Assembly: GCA_963070105.1 (NCBI GenBank)
Contig: OY718803.1
Coordinates: forward strand, 3,206,507 to 3,270,506
Length of the DNA stretch: 64,000 nt
Reading direction: 5' to 3'
DNA from: Litomosoides sigmodontis
Lineage: Eukaryota; Nematoda; Chromadorea; Rhabditida; Onchocercidae
Numbering within the stretch: position 1 is the stretch's first letter; every line of letters begins with the position of its first letter. The notes beneath the pieces were generated by a model. It had not been told where the DNA came from, searched no databases, and saw nothing but the letters and a program-made list of their open reading frames with translations. The translations under genes and the position numbers were made by a program. Below are positions 26,824 to 39,112 of the stretch, piece by piece.

Positions 26824-28452
26824 CTACAATCAGCTTAATATATTCTCGCCATTACAGCTTTTCAATCTAAACAAATTTTTGCTTTTTCCGTTTCTTTCCG
26901 TGTTCGATTTCAGTAATCCATTGCTACATTTATTCTAAGTCTCAGGCAACCAAATTGACAATAGCATCCAAAATTATTAACACCTTTCAACATGTCAAGC
27001 CATCCAGACTTGTTATCATTTTACGAACAGTTAGTGGGTATTATTCCTTTCAGAGATATCCTTGTACTTAGAGCAAATTCAAAAGTGCAATGTTAAATCA
27101 CTTTATCGGAAAGGTTAGTTTATCAACGAAAAGTTCCACAACTGAGGATATAGTGTTGGAACTTTAGGAATCCGTCACGAAGCAAATGTTAGTAATTTTA
27201 TGACTGCTAATCTGAAAGACTATAGTTTCTCAAGCATTCACGTTAAAACAGCTCGTTGAAACTACATAAATATAAATAGACAAATACTACATAAATATAA
27301 AATAGACTAATTACCATTGCAATTGACTAAAAAGTAATTCTTAGAATTGTAAGCAAATAAGCAAATGATACGATTGTGTTGCGTGCACAGTTGAAAGTAA
27401 TTAGTAGGAATATAACGACTGACTTAATCAATATATTTAATTACTTACTGAAGTTTACCTAATGAAAAATAACAATGAACACACAGTGAGGAAAACTTTG
27501 TAACGATAAGTAAAAGAAAGTTAAATTTGAAAATTTTGGCGCTTCTTTTATCGAAATTTGATAACAGTGATCGGTGTTGATAAGAAGATCGAAAAAGGCA
27601 GTATCCTTTAACATATAAATCATTAAGGCGAAGAGAGAGATCGGTTGAGCTGAATTGAATCACATCATCGATAATCAGTCTTATCAATATATTTTAAAAA
27701 TTTTGATGGGATGAACAATTGTCATAACATACCCGACGTGATATTTCCATATTGAATCGATTGTTCTCAGTATTCATTGGTTGTTTCCATGTGCGAAGCT
27801 CACGTACGCTATGTGCGTGTATTGTTTGCCATTAGGGTAGGGAGTATTAAACGTTGTGAATTTATCAAGTGAATTTTCATGAAGTCAAAGTTATGAAAGG
27901 GTCTCTTTTTTTAATAAATTTGTGATTAATTATGTAACGATTTACGGGAATAGCCGATAGATCTTTAAATCGATCAGTGTTTTATTTGTTGTTATAAGCA
28001 AGCACTGGTATTTAAATTGATATTGGGGTGTTTAATTCAGAGCTTGAAACTGTTTGTGTTTACATAACTCGTGATTTGGCAATCTGAAACTTCGGCTTGA
28101 GAATTTCAATTGAAGTCCTGTTATCTTTCCAATCAGTTGTTTGTATTTTTAGTTTAATCAATTTCAATTGCAAAACTTTCGGAGGAATGTCTGGTGGCTC
28201 TTTCTCAAAATAACAGGTTTTACTTCAGTATATAATAATTGAAAAATTCGAAATTTCGGTTGAATAAACATTTGCGTATTATACGCAGATCATCCTGCAT
28301 GAAAAGTTATTTTGGTACTTTTTCATATGCTTGCCTAATATATATCACTAACGTATTCACCTGCTTTAAGTATTATTGTTTGATTGTACATTTTTGACTT
28401 TAACTATTTGACTGAAAAACATGATAAAATATTTGTAGATGACTGAGTTCCC
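26824..28452. promoter_or_regulatory. Divergent upstream region of POLE and SLC35C2-like gene
   Basis: About 1.6 kb between the divergent start codons; presumed to hold both promoters and any 5' UTR exons. Very AT-rich, with no domain-bearing open frame. The short frame at 27445-27687 has no recognisable features. Confidence 0.45.
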
Positions 28453-30800
28453 ATGATGAGGAATAGATCGGTAAATGAGGGCAAGGAAGGGGAAATATCG
28501 GATGGCGCTAATATGTGGGGCATATTGGCAGGCATATGCTTATATTACCCGCTCTCTATTGGACTTACTTTCTTTCAGAAATGGTTCATAAAGGTTGCTA
28601 AATATGAATTAAAATTTCTTCTAAATATTCATACGTATGCAATTTGCAAAAATTAAATCTAACCTTAAATTATATGTGGTTTGTTAGGCTAAATTGAAGT
28701 TTAAAATTCATATTGCAGAGTTACGAGTTCCCACTCCTTGTGGTTACTTGCCATTATGTGATCAAGTATTTGTTTGCCACGATTTTCCGATTTTTCATGG
28801 AGTATCAGACAGACAGACATACTCGGGTTTCATTCAAAGATCAGCTTCAATGGCTGGTACCAATTGGTATTTGTGCTTCGTTAGATATTGGTGGGTCTCA
28901 GTTGTATTGCTTGGAAATTAAGACGAGTATCTTTAAAGATTACCTTCATTTAAATTGCCATTTTGTTAGCGTGCAAAATTGCTTCATGAAACACACCTTA
29001 GCATACTGAAATACGGAGTGAGATTTATATTTGTTTTATATGTTCATCAAGCAGTTCAGAATTTTATGGTATACAATAAGTTGGAGCTAGAAGTAAAATT
29101 TTTTCAGGTCTATCAAATTGGGGGCTCAAATATGTGACGGTAAGCTTTTTTACAATGGCAAAATCGAGCAGTATTTTGTTTATGGTTGCATTTGCTCTAC
29201 TGTTCCACTTGGAACGATGGAGGCCTATTCTTGTCATATCTTCCGGGTTTATTGCGCTTGGCTTATTCCTTTTCACATGGAGGTTTACTTACTTTTAGAA
29301 CTGTTTTGAAGAAGCACAAAAAGTTCATCTGGATGCTTATTCTTTAGAAATTATTGATTCCTTGGTTTTAAAAATTGATTGCAGTTAAATGCTTACATAT
29401 GTACTATACATACGTACTCCGTCAGCACTATAATGTTTGTCTTTCCAGATCAGCTCAATTCGAATTTCGGGGTTTACTGTTGATTGAATTAGCGGCAGCA
29501 TGTACTGGTTTACGATGGACAGTTTCACAAATTGTTATGCAGGGCGAGCAAAAATTACTTAGACATCCATTGGATATGATTGCATATGTGCAGCCGTGGA
29601 TGTTTCTTGCAATTCTTCCTCTTTTCTTCATATACGAAGGTATGGATGGGCAGAACCATTAATTAGTTTAGGGTTAACCATTGACCCTAGATTTAATCAA
29701 CTGAAGATATTATAGTGTTTTGATTCCTTATTCATGAGGGATGAGTAGATTGTATGTTTTTTCGAGTGTGGCTTAGTCTATTAACTTCGTGTTTAATTAG
29801 ACACTTTTTATCCAGTGCAGTGCATAATCTGCTTTAGGAAAACTTTTTCTAATTTCTGTTTTCTTGACATTAACATCTGCAGATTGCTCATCTTTGGACT
29901 TTATGGAACACTAGTTCTACTCGTACATGTAAATAATTCCTTCAAAGTACAGCCAAACTGAAGGCATGCTACCATTAGTTGATAGCAAACAGTTTGCAGC
30001 TGAATTTCAGGCTCTCATCTTTCTTTTGATAAAGTAACGCATTGCCTTAATGAGCAGGCGTCATTTTGCGTTTTATTTTTTGTTTCATTTGGTGGTCTAT
30101 TGGCTTTTGCGATGGAAATGGCAGGTAACATCTGCCATAATGTTCTTTCAATAGTTATTCGATTCGATTTTGAATGTGAGAAGATTTGTTCGTATGTACG
30201 ATATCTTTTTGAACATCCAACAAATGTGCATTTTCTCAGGTGTCGACCGCACTGTAATATAAAGCATTTCCAACCATGGGGTTTATGTTACCCAGAAAAG
30301 AAAAACTTAACACTATGGTATTGGAAGTAGTGGATGATGCTATTCTTTAATGATTGCTTTTGTAAAGTGATTTACTACTCCAGACGTTTTAGAATATCTT
30401 CTTCTCGTATATACATCGGGTATTACGTTAAACATATTCGGGATAATCAAGGCAAGTCATTCTTTTTCGCTTTTTTAATTAAGACGTTCTCTTCGCAACA
30501 CCTGTGTTTTAGAAAGGATACTTATTAAGATGTTTTAGGAAGTGGTAACGTTGTCGTTGGCGCATTTTATTAATGGAGATTCGTTTTCGTTGGTAAGTGG
30601 ACTTGAACAAGTCAGCTTAGAAATTCATTTTTTTTTTAATAAACTGAACTTGATTCATATTGCAGGTGAACGCAGTTGGTTTACTCTTGTGCTTCTGCGG
30701 TATGCTTTTGCACGCTTTTTCAAAAAGGACATTACTGAAAACTAGAACAAAATTACGAATGCTGGACAGGAAAAGACTTTTGACGAATGTTGATGCATAA
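28453..30800 (+). CDS. SLC35C2: Solute carrier family 35 member C2-like transporter
   Basis: Eight exons: 28453-28593, 28719-28890, 29108-29282, 29449-29639, 30011-30124, 30384-30451, 30539-30592, 30666-30800; 1050 nt, 349 aa (human about 365). The translation is a multi-pass membrane protein of the triose-phosphate/nucleotide-sugar transporter (DMT/EamA) fold. Family-specific blocks include SIGLTFFQKW, the LSNWGLKYV loop, MAKSSSILF, LRWTVSQ and the IFGIIKEVVTL segment. Human SLC35C2 sits in the early secretory pathway and promotes Notch fucosylation, but its substrate is not firmly known. The intron at 30452-30538 starts with GC rather than GT (AAG then gcaagt), and using it restores the family motif exactly. 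The Met at 28453 is followed by a second Met; either may start. A candidate AATAAA lies at 30865-30870. Confidence 0.92.
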
Positions 30801-31556
30801 AATAATGTTCTTTCATCCCACAAAACCATGTCGTCTATTACATTCCTTTCATCTCTAGAGAGATAATAAAGTGCAAGTGTGAAAGTTGGATTATGTCCTA
30901 AAAACACCACCATGTCTATATTTCCTTTCTTATATCTTCTATACTTCTTACCCTCCTTATTTCTTCGAACAGGGAATACTTTGGAAACTTTGGGAGTGTT
31001 TAGCCACCAATGTATATTGGTCTAAATAACACACATTATTCACTGTAATTCACTCGTCTTATTTCATCCTATTTTTCCCATCATACATTGATATCATTCG
31101 TGGTCTTACATATGTATAAATTCCCTATTTGTAAATCATATTTGGCAACATTTAACGGATAGAGAGTGCTTCATTAGTCACTACCACAACTGTAGTTTGC
31201 AGCTGATACGTTATTATTTGACTTCCTTAATGTAATAATTGGATGGCAGAAGTTATATTGAACACAACTGTGGCAGTGATTAATAAAGAGTAACGATAAT
31301 AATTAGCAAAAGGAAAGAGTCAGATCAATGCATAATAATAAAGCAAGATTTGCAACACTGGTTTTACGAAATTTAAAAGGCTGTCTTTTTCAGTTGATAC
31401 TGAGGGAGACAAAATGAAAGCGTAAAGTTAGGGAATGTTCAATAATTTCATAACTTAGGAATGTACAGATCTCTGAAAAAAAGAGACTATACTGAAGTCA
31501 GCTAAACAAAGTCGAGGTATTAATGATTTGTAATGCATCAAAATCCAGAAATGATA
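30801..31556. other. Convergent 3' region between SLC35C2-like gene and IP6K
   Basis: About 750 nt, AT-rich. AATAAA motifs at 30865-30870 and 31282-31287 are possible polyadenylation signals for the plus-strand gene. No other feature seen. Confidence 0.5.
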
Positions 31557-33667
31557 TCAAGTTAGACATCGATTAACAATATCCATAAGCGAACTAATTA
31601 AGAAATCCAATCCTAACAAGTAGCCGTCGTCAGGCCCAATATATCTTACATCATCTAACAAAGTGGAGCATGTTGAATGAGCAAAGTCAATCATTCGCAA
31701 ATCAATAGATGTGTCGTCGCGTGTTTTTCCATCAAATGCAATCAACAAAGAACTGGAAAAAAATCGATAGCCATCAGCCTCCGCTAGTCGCTGCAACATC
31801 AGCAGTGATAAATTAAAGAAGTGAAAAGAAAAAGTCGCTATAATTTAATTAAAAACTGGAGAGTGCTGCGCATTTGAAATGCTGTAGTTTCGCCTAATTA
31901 TGAACTAGATATCAAGATAATTTCTATCAAAATTCATCGGCTCTAAAAGAACGATGACATGTTACGTTCTTCAACGCACTTACATTGTACGCATTTTACA
32001 CAACGTTATACTGTTTTCATAGATTCAGTAGCGAACCTTTCTTAAAGTGGTTAGTTTTTTCAGCAGCGCAGTGCTTCGTATCTTCCCAGCATTAATAAAA
32101 TATTCAGCTAGTGTCTCGCGAAACGCTTCACAACTCATTTGTCTGCCAGCATATTTGTTCACATAGACATATGTGCCAATTTCTTCCCTAAATACTAAGT
32201 TGAAAATAAACACGTGCAATGGGAAAGATTATATTTTGTTTCTCAAAAACATAAAGATACATGTAAATTTTATTTTTACCTTACAAAGCAGTGTAGCTGA
32301 AACTAACAGCTCGACTGTAAACTACTGAACAATTTTGAAGCAAAATTACCTATATAACTGCATTCCAGCAAGCCGAATCCCAATCGAAGCGCTTGTGGAT
32401 TCGCGACATTTATTGGTTTGAGACTGTCGTTTCTGATCAGTTGCGTCATCTCCATGCTGTCGCGTGCCCATTTTCAGATCCATAACAGATGGACGTGAAA
32501 ATCCGGACACCGTATTTTCTAAGAGCAAAAACAATGCGTAACCCTATAAAAGTTAGGTTGTACGATAACTTAAAATGAACTGAAAAAACTATATTCCATC
32601 AGGATATATAATTTGAGCAATTTTTTTTAAATATTAGCAACAATAAATAGAGCACCAACACGATTGAATGGACACTTTTAGCGGGTATCCAACAGGAACT
32701 GATGGCAAGGGTATTCTTCTGTTTCTAGAAGAAAGCGTTAAGACCGTTTCCTGGCTGCAATGATATTGTTAAAGCGAAAACACATCGATAAAAAGGAGGA
32801 GAAAGTGAAGGAGGAGGATTCACCCTTCACCTTTGCCATAAAATGCTGATTCGTGAAATCTTTCAACCGAATAGGGCCTCCTTTCTCCTTTCTTTTTTTT
32901 TTATTGAAACAGCGCTCCTCAAAATTTACCTTTAGCAACTTTTGCACTGATCTAGTCTGGCACTGTTTCGCCCATTCATTGAAATATTGGTCCGACTCAA
33001 CTCTACCATTTTTGCTTAATCGAAAAATGAGCTGCTTGTCACTGGATGATGGATTCTGATGGCATAAAACAGGTCTATCTGTCGTTAATACCAAACTATC
33101 GTCTCGAGAACTCCGTGGTTGAATATTTACTGTACCTGAATTGCAAAACAAATTCTCAAATTTGATTGATGGTTTCTCACATGGAACGATAATGTAAGAC
33201 GAATTAGTTAACTACGCCAAAATTAGTGCAGACAGTCAGAACGTAAAATCTACTCCCCTACATGTTTTTGGTTTTTCTGTAGGAGAAAAACTTTGATCTG
33301 CTAATTAAGTTCGATGCACAGCCACTTCCACATTGGAAACATCAAAGATACTCATTAAGAATTCAGGCCTTTTTAGGAAAACGAAAAAAAACCTCGCAAA
33401 AAAAATGGCTATATAAGAGCACTTTATCGTTGATATGCGCAACATACTTGACTGTAACAGTCTATATACGTAATTATAGTAGATTAAGGAAAAATAAATA
33501 GAAATTAAAGTCGAACCACAACAATGTGCTGTGAATGGTGCGAAACGGTCGCCAATTTCTTTATAAAACGCTAATTCTTTTGAATTCAATGGCTTACAAA
33601 TATGCCCGCCACATGTAAATATTCCAAAATGTCCACCAACTTGATGCGAGAATCCTGTGACATTCAT
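31557..33667 (-). CDS. IP6K: Inositol hexakisphosphate kinase-like protein
   Basis: Five minus-strand exons: 33517-33667, 32930-33135, 32350-32543, 32037-32187, 31557-31790; 936 nt, 311 aa, shorter than the 400-440 aa of vertebrate paralogs. The N-terminus goes straight into the family HQVGGH motif. The inositol-phosphate-kinase signature PxxxDxKxG is at residues 137-145 (PSVMDLKMG), followed by GTRQHGDDA. The C-terminal lobe has YRFFSSSLL and the metal-binding IDF (D269). These enzymes phosphorylate InsP6 to the pyrophosphate InsP7 in nucleus and cytosol. The segment between the N-terminal motif and the signature is shortened. The start ATG lies 2 nt behind a TTTTCAG acceptor, suggesting trans-splicing or a 5' UTR intron. 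IPMK is less likely because of the HQVGGH and GTRQHGDD blocks. Confidence 0.9.
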
Positions 33668-33785
33668 CTCTGAAAAGTACGAACGTAAGTGCTGATTTTG
33701 ATTTTTTTTGATGAACGAATGCGTGTCATCACTAAGACGCAGAAAACAGCTAAAAGAAATTCAAAGTGATTAAACAAAGAACAAA

Positions 33786-33852
33786 TGTAGTATTAGAAGT
33801 AGCAGTAGTAGTAGTAGTAGTGGTAGCAGTAGTAGTAATAGCAGTAGTGGTA
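33786..33852. repeat. Imperfect (AGT)n trinucleotide tract
   Basis: About 67 bases of GTA/AGT triplets with interruptions (AGC, GGT, AAT). Its reverse frame gives a spurious Leu-rich open frame. It lies just upstream of IP6K. Confidence 0.9.
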
Positions 33853-33986
33853 TCGACTCGAAAGTAATAATAGTGTAAGCTTTGTGTGACTTGCAGCCAA
33901 CGTCTACTACTAACTCAAATGCCATGGGAGAGTGAGTAATAAAGTGAATAATATACTCCACTTCTCCCTCTACACCGAGAAGACAA

Positions 33987-34006
33987 AGAGAGAGAGAGAG
34001 AGAGAG
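33987..34006. repeat. (AG)10 microsatellite
   Basis: Ten uninterrupted AG units in the region upstream of IP6K. Confidence 0.9.
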
Positions 34007-34247
34007 CGCGTAGTAAATGGATAACGAATGGAAAAGAGATAAACAAACGCAAAAATGTAAATAAAGCTGGTAATAACCCTACAAATACACTGTGTGTATG
34101 CCTCGTTACACATTTCCACACACGTTAGTCACACTGATTTATTCGTAACAGTGTACACTACTCCTGAACACACGCTGCGCAATTCGATTTTTTATTTTTT
34201 ACACAATGGAAAAGGATAAAGGATGTCGGAGAGAGCAAATGAGTCAC

Positions 34248-34269
34248 AGAGAGAGAGAGAGAGAGAGAG
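34248..34269. repeat. (AG)11 microsatellite
   Basis: Eleven AG units, the second purine tract in the same divergent intergenic region. Confidence 0.9.
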
Positions 34270-34565
34270 GAATGAAAACAATCTAAAATGCTAGACTTTT
34301 CCTAGTAGTGTTTTTGGTTGAATAGAAGAATAAATGTGTCACGCGAGAATATCATCCTCATCCACTCACCCTGCACTAAATCCCACTCCGAAACACACCC
34401 TGCGCAAACAGCACCTCCCGGTGGGAAATCACTTCTTCAACTCGATACAACGAGGCAATTTTTAACGACGGCCACTTCTCCGGTCGCAATCTGAAGCAGG
34501 AAAATTCCACCAGTGGCCGAGTGTGTGTACGGACAGATGTGGTGGATGATGATGCTCGGAAGTGT

Positions 34566-34590
34566 GGGAAAGGGGGAGGCGGGGGAAGGG
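34566..34590 (+). promoter_or_regulatory. Canonical G-quadruplex motif
   Basis: Four G-runs (3, 5, 5 and 3 G) separated by loops of 3, 4 and 2 bases fit the G3+N1-7 rule. This stands out in a strongly AT-rich window and lies in the intergenic region shared by IP6K and syntrophin. A regulatory role is inference. Confidence 0.6.
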
Positions 34591-35815
34591 AGAAGATTGT
34601 AAAGGGAAGAGCAGGTGGTCAGGTGTTCATACATCGTAAAAATTCAGGTCGTATGCTCTGTGGAAAAATATTCCGGTATGGGAAGGAATTTGTTTCAGAC
34701 AGTTTGGTATTTTAAAGTTTAAAAAAATTTTTAAATTTAGAGGAACTGGAATTCTTTTCCGAACGCTCATTTAATACACTCCAATAATAAGTAGTAGTGT
34801 TGTTTTTATGAAAATGAAATAGATTGCAATTATAAGTGGGTAAAAAGTTCTAGACATAGTCCTACAACTCAATCATGTCGAACTTGCTAAGTAATGAAGA
34901 ATAATTACGCATTCCTACGAGAATGAACAAGTAGTAATTGAGCGTGTCAAGAAGTATTACAATAGATACATCAAAGAAAGAGATTGTAAATGATTCCGAA
35001 CTTAAGAAACTTGACGTGAACGTTGAAGATGCTATCGATCATAAATTTCCTGGTCGGTGCTATTCCCTTGTTAACACTTTGGTGGAAAAAAATGATGAAA
35101 GAAATAACATATTGTGGTAAAAAAAAAAAGGATAAGGATGAAAACACATGGCTGTCTTCTATAATCTGGTAAAATATTACGAACACTCACAACTCACACC
35201 ATCCAATCCTTCTGAAGAAATATTGCCTAACAGAGATTCCTTTTTGCTTCATTCGATTACATCGACCTAGGTTAGATTCGATAGGATATTTCAATGCAAG
35301 GAGAGCTTTTAAGCTCATTAGGCCTTTTTCCTCGCTCTCTTTCTCTCTATAAGCTGTGGTTGAAATTTGATGATGAATTAGGGATACTTAGGCTTAGTGT
35401 TTTTCTCTTCCCATATTGAAGAAAATAAGCCTGCAGGTTATGCGTCAAGTCAATATATCCGCCACATTTGCTTGTTTAACAACTTATTCCCATGAAATTT
35501 CCACATTACATCCATCCTTCTTTTTCGCCATCTTTTCTACTTTTCCGTTTTTAAAGTAGTTAAAATTACTGGAGAAACGTTTTGTTTTTGCAACTGCTAA
35601 ACTGATCGAGAAGGATTTCAGGAGAACTATGAAAGTACACGACATAGTACGATTGATAGTCCTGATGAATTAACTGTAAATTGATTCTTGAATTAAAGTC
35701 GCTAAGAACTGAGAGATGAAAAGCTTGTTTATCTTGCAAAGAGAGACAAAGAGATAACTGAAATCAATTGATATAACACGTGATGTGATATTTGTAGGAT
35801 GATGGAGGCGCAGGA

Positions 35816-38537
35816 ATGGCATCGGTGAGAGGATCTTTCCTGGATGTTTACATTGCTGGTGAGTGGATCAAGGTTTGCGCTACGTTGGATGAAACAGCAT
35901 TAACATTAAGCGCACCAGCGGATGCCGATCATGGACAGGGCTCTGATATACGTACGGTTCGAATAGTGAAGCATGATGGTAGCGGTCTTGGTATTAGCAT
36001 CAAAGGTGGTCGTGACAATGATATGCCCGTTATTATCAGGCTAGCTTGCATTTCAATCATTTTTTTTTGTTACGCTTAGAACGTTTTTTTAATGCTTATT
36101 GGTTCTATGTATCTTGCTAATTGAGTGTAAATTGAATGTGCCATATCAATTATTTTAGATTTATTTTTCTAGTTTTTCATTCTTAGATTCCTTCTAAAGT
36201 TCGATTAAAAAAGACTACTTTCAGCAAAATTTTCAAGGATATGGCAGCAGATGAGACAGGACAATTGTTTGTTGGGGACACTATCGTTGCGGTAAATGGC
36301 GAATCACTAGAGGATGCTACACATGATGAAGCCGTTAGAGCACTTAAGAAAGCTGGACGTATCGTCGATTTACACGGTTAGTTTTCCTTTCAAAATTTAT
36401 AAGCCATAAGCATGCATTTATTGTAGTCTTCATCATTAAGATCTAAACACTTTTCTCTCTTATACATATACAAAGAAATTTTGCTATGTCGAAGATTTTT
36501 TTGAAGTTTGAAGTCTAGTTTGGAAAGTTTTTTTCTCCGTCATTCATCGTCTTTTCAAATTTTCAGTTCGTTTTATGCGAGATATGTGCGCACAACGTGA
36601 AAACTGGATAGAACGTATTCAGTGGGACGATAACTCGCACGACCGAATTCGTAGCATTGGCTTGAAACTGGCTTTTGTTACACGTACAACTCTCCAAATT
36701 GAAGATATTGAGAATAAAATGTTTGAAATAAGGTCGCCGTCGGGACGATATACGCTCCTCTTTAGGTAACTCTCAAAGTGTTATCGGCATTTCTTTTCTT
36801 AATTTCACAACTTACCTACAAAACCTTGCAAAATTTTTTTCTTTACAGATGCAGTAATTCATTAGAAGCAGATGCTTGGTTCGAAACCGTACATATTTGT
36901 TCGTGCACACTGCTAACTCAAGCATTGGCGCAAGTAAATCTGATGCTTGGAAATAATCCGCAAGTTCGCAAAATGGGTTGGATCACTGAGCAAGTTTGTT
37001 TCAGTTATTTTTGTGATTGTGATTGGCTAGCATCATTTAATTGTTGGTGTATACCTTCTGGTTTCAAAAAAATAATACAAGTGAAAGAGTTTTGATCAAC
37101 TACGCAAGATAAAGTGGTAAGCTGTCGCACGTTCAATTTTTTCAAATTAAGAAAGGTATGCATTACTGAAAAGTCCTAATATCTTCATGTAAACTACTCG
37201 TTTTTGCAGGGACTTAATGAAAATGGAGTAAGTGTTTGGCGACCGATGTTTGCAGCATTAACTGTAAATGATTTATTGTTTTACGACTCTGTCCCGATGT
37301 TGAAATCGGAATGGGCTTCTCCGAAAGTTACCAGACCACTTATCGCTACTCGCGTGGTGCAAACAACATCACGGTAAAAATATATTAAATCAATTGTGTT
37401 AACCCAGTAATTTAAATTTGCTGAAATCGAAATGTTTCATTGGAATAGTATATATTAATGGTATAAAGTCTTTCGGTAAACTGTGAATTCCTATGTTTTA
37501 GTTTTAGAATAGATTCATGAAACTTAGTATTCAAGATAACGGTTTCCTGAAATCGTGTTGGATAACGTATTACTCACTCAATTCACTATGAATTCAGTGA
37601 TTAGCAGAAAACCGAATAACCCTTTGAAAGCATTAAGTTTAATATATGCACTTTGGATATGTGCATTCAATAAATTTTCTGCTTTACAGTGAAGTACACG
37701 AATATAAACAAGTAAAACTGTATTCATCTTTAGAACTGCTCCTGTCATAACTGGCTTATCAGATGTGATATCATTTACGACACGGACTGGTACACAGCAA
37801 GGTGTTCGCTCACATGTGTTACGTGTAGAAACACATCGGGATTTAGCTTCGTGGATAAAAAGTATAGTTACATGTACCTACGAGGCATGCGCCAAGACTG
37901 GTCAAGTTTCATGCCGTTAGTTCTTCATTTCATTTTGTGACAAATATGATCTGTGGTATAGTGTGCAGCTAGTTTGTGACTTCACTAACTACTTATCTAA
38001 GATTGATTTACTTTTCTTAGGCTTGGGTTTCTTCGTCTATTTTTCGCTCAACTTGTTAGTGCCAGGAGAGGGAACAGCTGATGTACACTTCCTGAAATAA
38101 CTTATTTAAGGAGTTTAAACAAGTTAATTAAATGGGAACCTTTAAAATTTCAGTAACATCTCTCAGATAACTTGCAGCTTGTGTTTGGCAAGATGAGCAG
38201 TGCGAATTAGTATTGCAACTCGACAAAGGCATAAGCCTGATTAGTCATGATGATCAAATTCGATGGCAGTATCCTTTTGAAACTATCCGAGCCACCGGTG
38301 ATGACGGGAACAGATTCTTGTGGATCGATTTTGGTCCACCTTCTGGTGAACAAGTACGCATCTTTTATATTTTGAATCATACTTAAGAGGTCAAATCTTT
38401 GTGTTATGAATCAAGTCGCTGACGCTAATTCATGTGTTTTTCAGGAAATCGATTTGCTTTCATCACCTAAACCAGTCGTTTTCATTCTTCACTCATTCCT
38501 TGCTACGAAAGTTTATCGACTCGGATTATACGCATAA
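35816..38537 (+). CDS. Syntrophin (dystrophin-complex adaptor)
   Basis: Eight exons: 35816-36039, 36225-36376, 36567-36765, 36849-36993, 37210-37373, 37734-37900, 38178-38353, 38445-38537; 1320 nt, 439 aa. The order is syntrophin-specific: a short N-terminal PH half, a PDZ domain (about residues 47-128, with GLGI at 57-60 and the [14 protein letters not shown] helix), the second PH half, another PH-like region, and the C-terminal syntrophin-unique domain ending [13 protein letters not shown]. Syntrophins link dystrophin and dystrobrevin to channels and signalling proteins at the muscle membrane. The first intron uses a GC donor (ATCAG then gctagc), which is required to keep the MPVIISKIF strand of the PDZ. 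The frame is open upstream of the chosen Met to a splice acceptor, so an upstream coding exon is possible. It resembles the alpha/beta class (stn-1) more than the gamma class. Confidence 0.93.
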
Positions 38538-39112
38538 TATGCGTGAGAATGACTATGTACAATCGATTACTTCAGCTGAACTAAAACTTAATACGTTGCT
38601 TAACAACATAACTTATTACCATCAAATATTATGCTATCTGCTGTTTTTCTACTTTAAAATGGCTTGAAATGTTGTAGGTTATGCCTATTTCATTCTGTTT
38701 ACCAATAAAAAGCTATGACCTTATCATCTTTTATTCAGCATGAAACATCAACAGAAAGAAATGTAATAAGTATGTGGAAAACGGACCCAAGGAAGGAGGC
38801 TTGGAATCCCGATATCATAATTTTTATCTAAACCAAACGCTGGAATATCTATGTCTAACATATATAACATTAGAGTAATACCTAAAGCGGAGTAAGCCAA
38901 ACAATTTCAGTTTGACAAAAATTTGTTCTAGCTGCTCCCAGAGCATTCCTAACACGCTTTATTTTCACACCCCTGATAAGAGTTATGATACTGGAGATTT
39001 TTCGATTGTGTGGGAAATGGATTCCTATGTAGTATACAATGCATTTCCGTTAACCGTTCTAGTAGCAAACGGTGATTTTTCCATCCGGAAAATGTTGCGA
39101 AGTCATGCCGTA
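38538..39112. other. Convergent 3' region between syntrophin and FCF1
   Basis: About 575 nt; presumed 3' UTRs of both genes. An AATAAA at about 38704 follows the syntrophin stop by roughly 170 nt. The plus-strand frame at 38912-39220 is a shadow of the FCF1 terminal exon. Confidence 0.5.

Larger units (their letters stand above)
33668..35815. promoter_or_regulatory. Divergent upstream region of IP6K and syntrophin
   Basis: About 2.1 kb between divergent start codons with several simple repeats and one G-quadruplex motif, listed separately. A good splice donor on the minus strand near 34370 could end a 5' UTR exon of IP6K. A 60-codon plus-strand frame at 34938-35120 has even amino-acid use but no recognisable domain, and no splice link to syntrophin that I can support. 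Confidence 0.45.

Noticed and set aside
33770..33961. Leu-rich minus-strand open frame
   Set aside because: It is the translation of an AGT/CTA triplet repeat, not a protein.
34521..34715. Gly/Lys-rich plus-strand open frame
   Set aside because: Produced by the G-rich tract; no domain and no splice context.
37083..37112. Possible micro-exon in syntrophin before 37210
   Set aside because: Its end phase does not fit the next exon, while direct joining of 36993 to 37210 is in phase.
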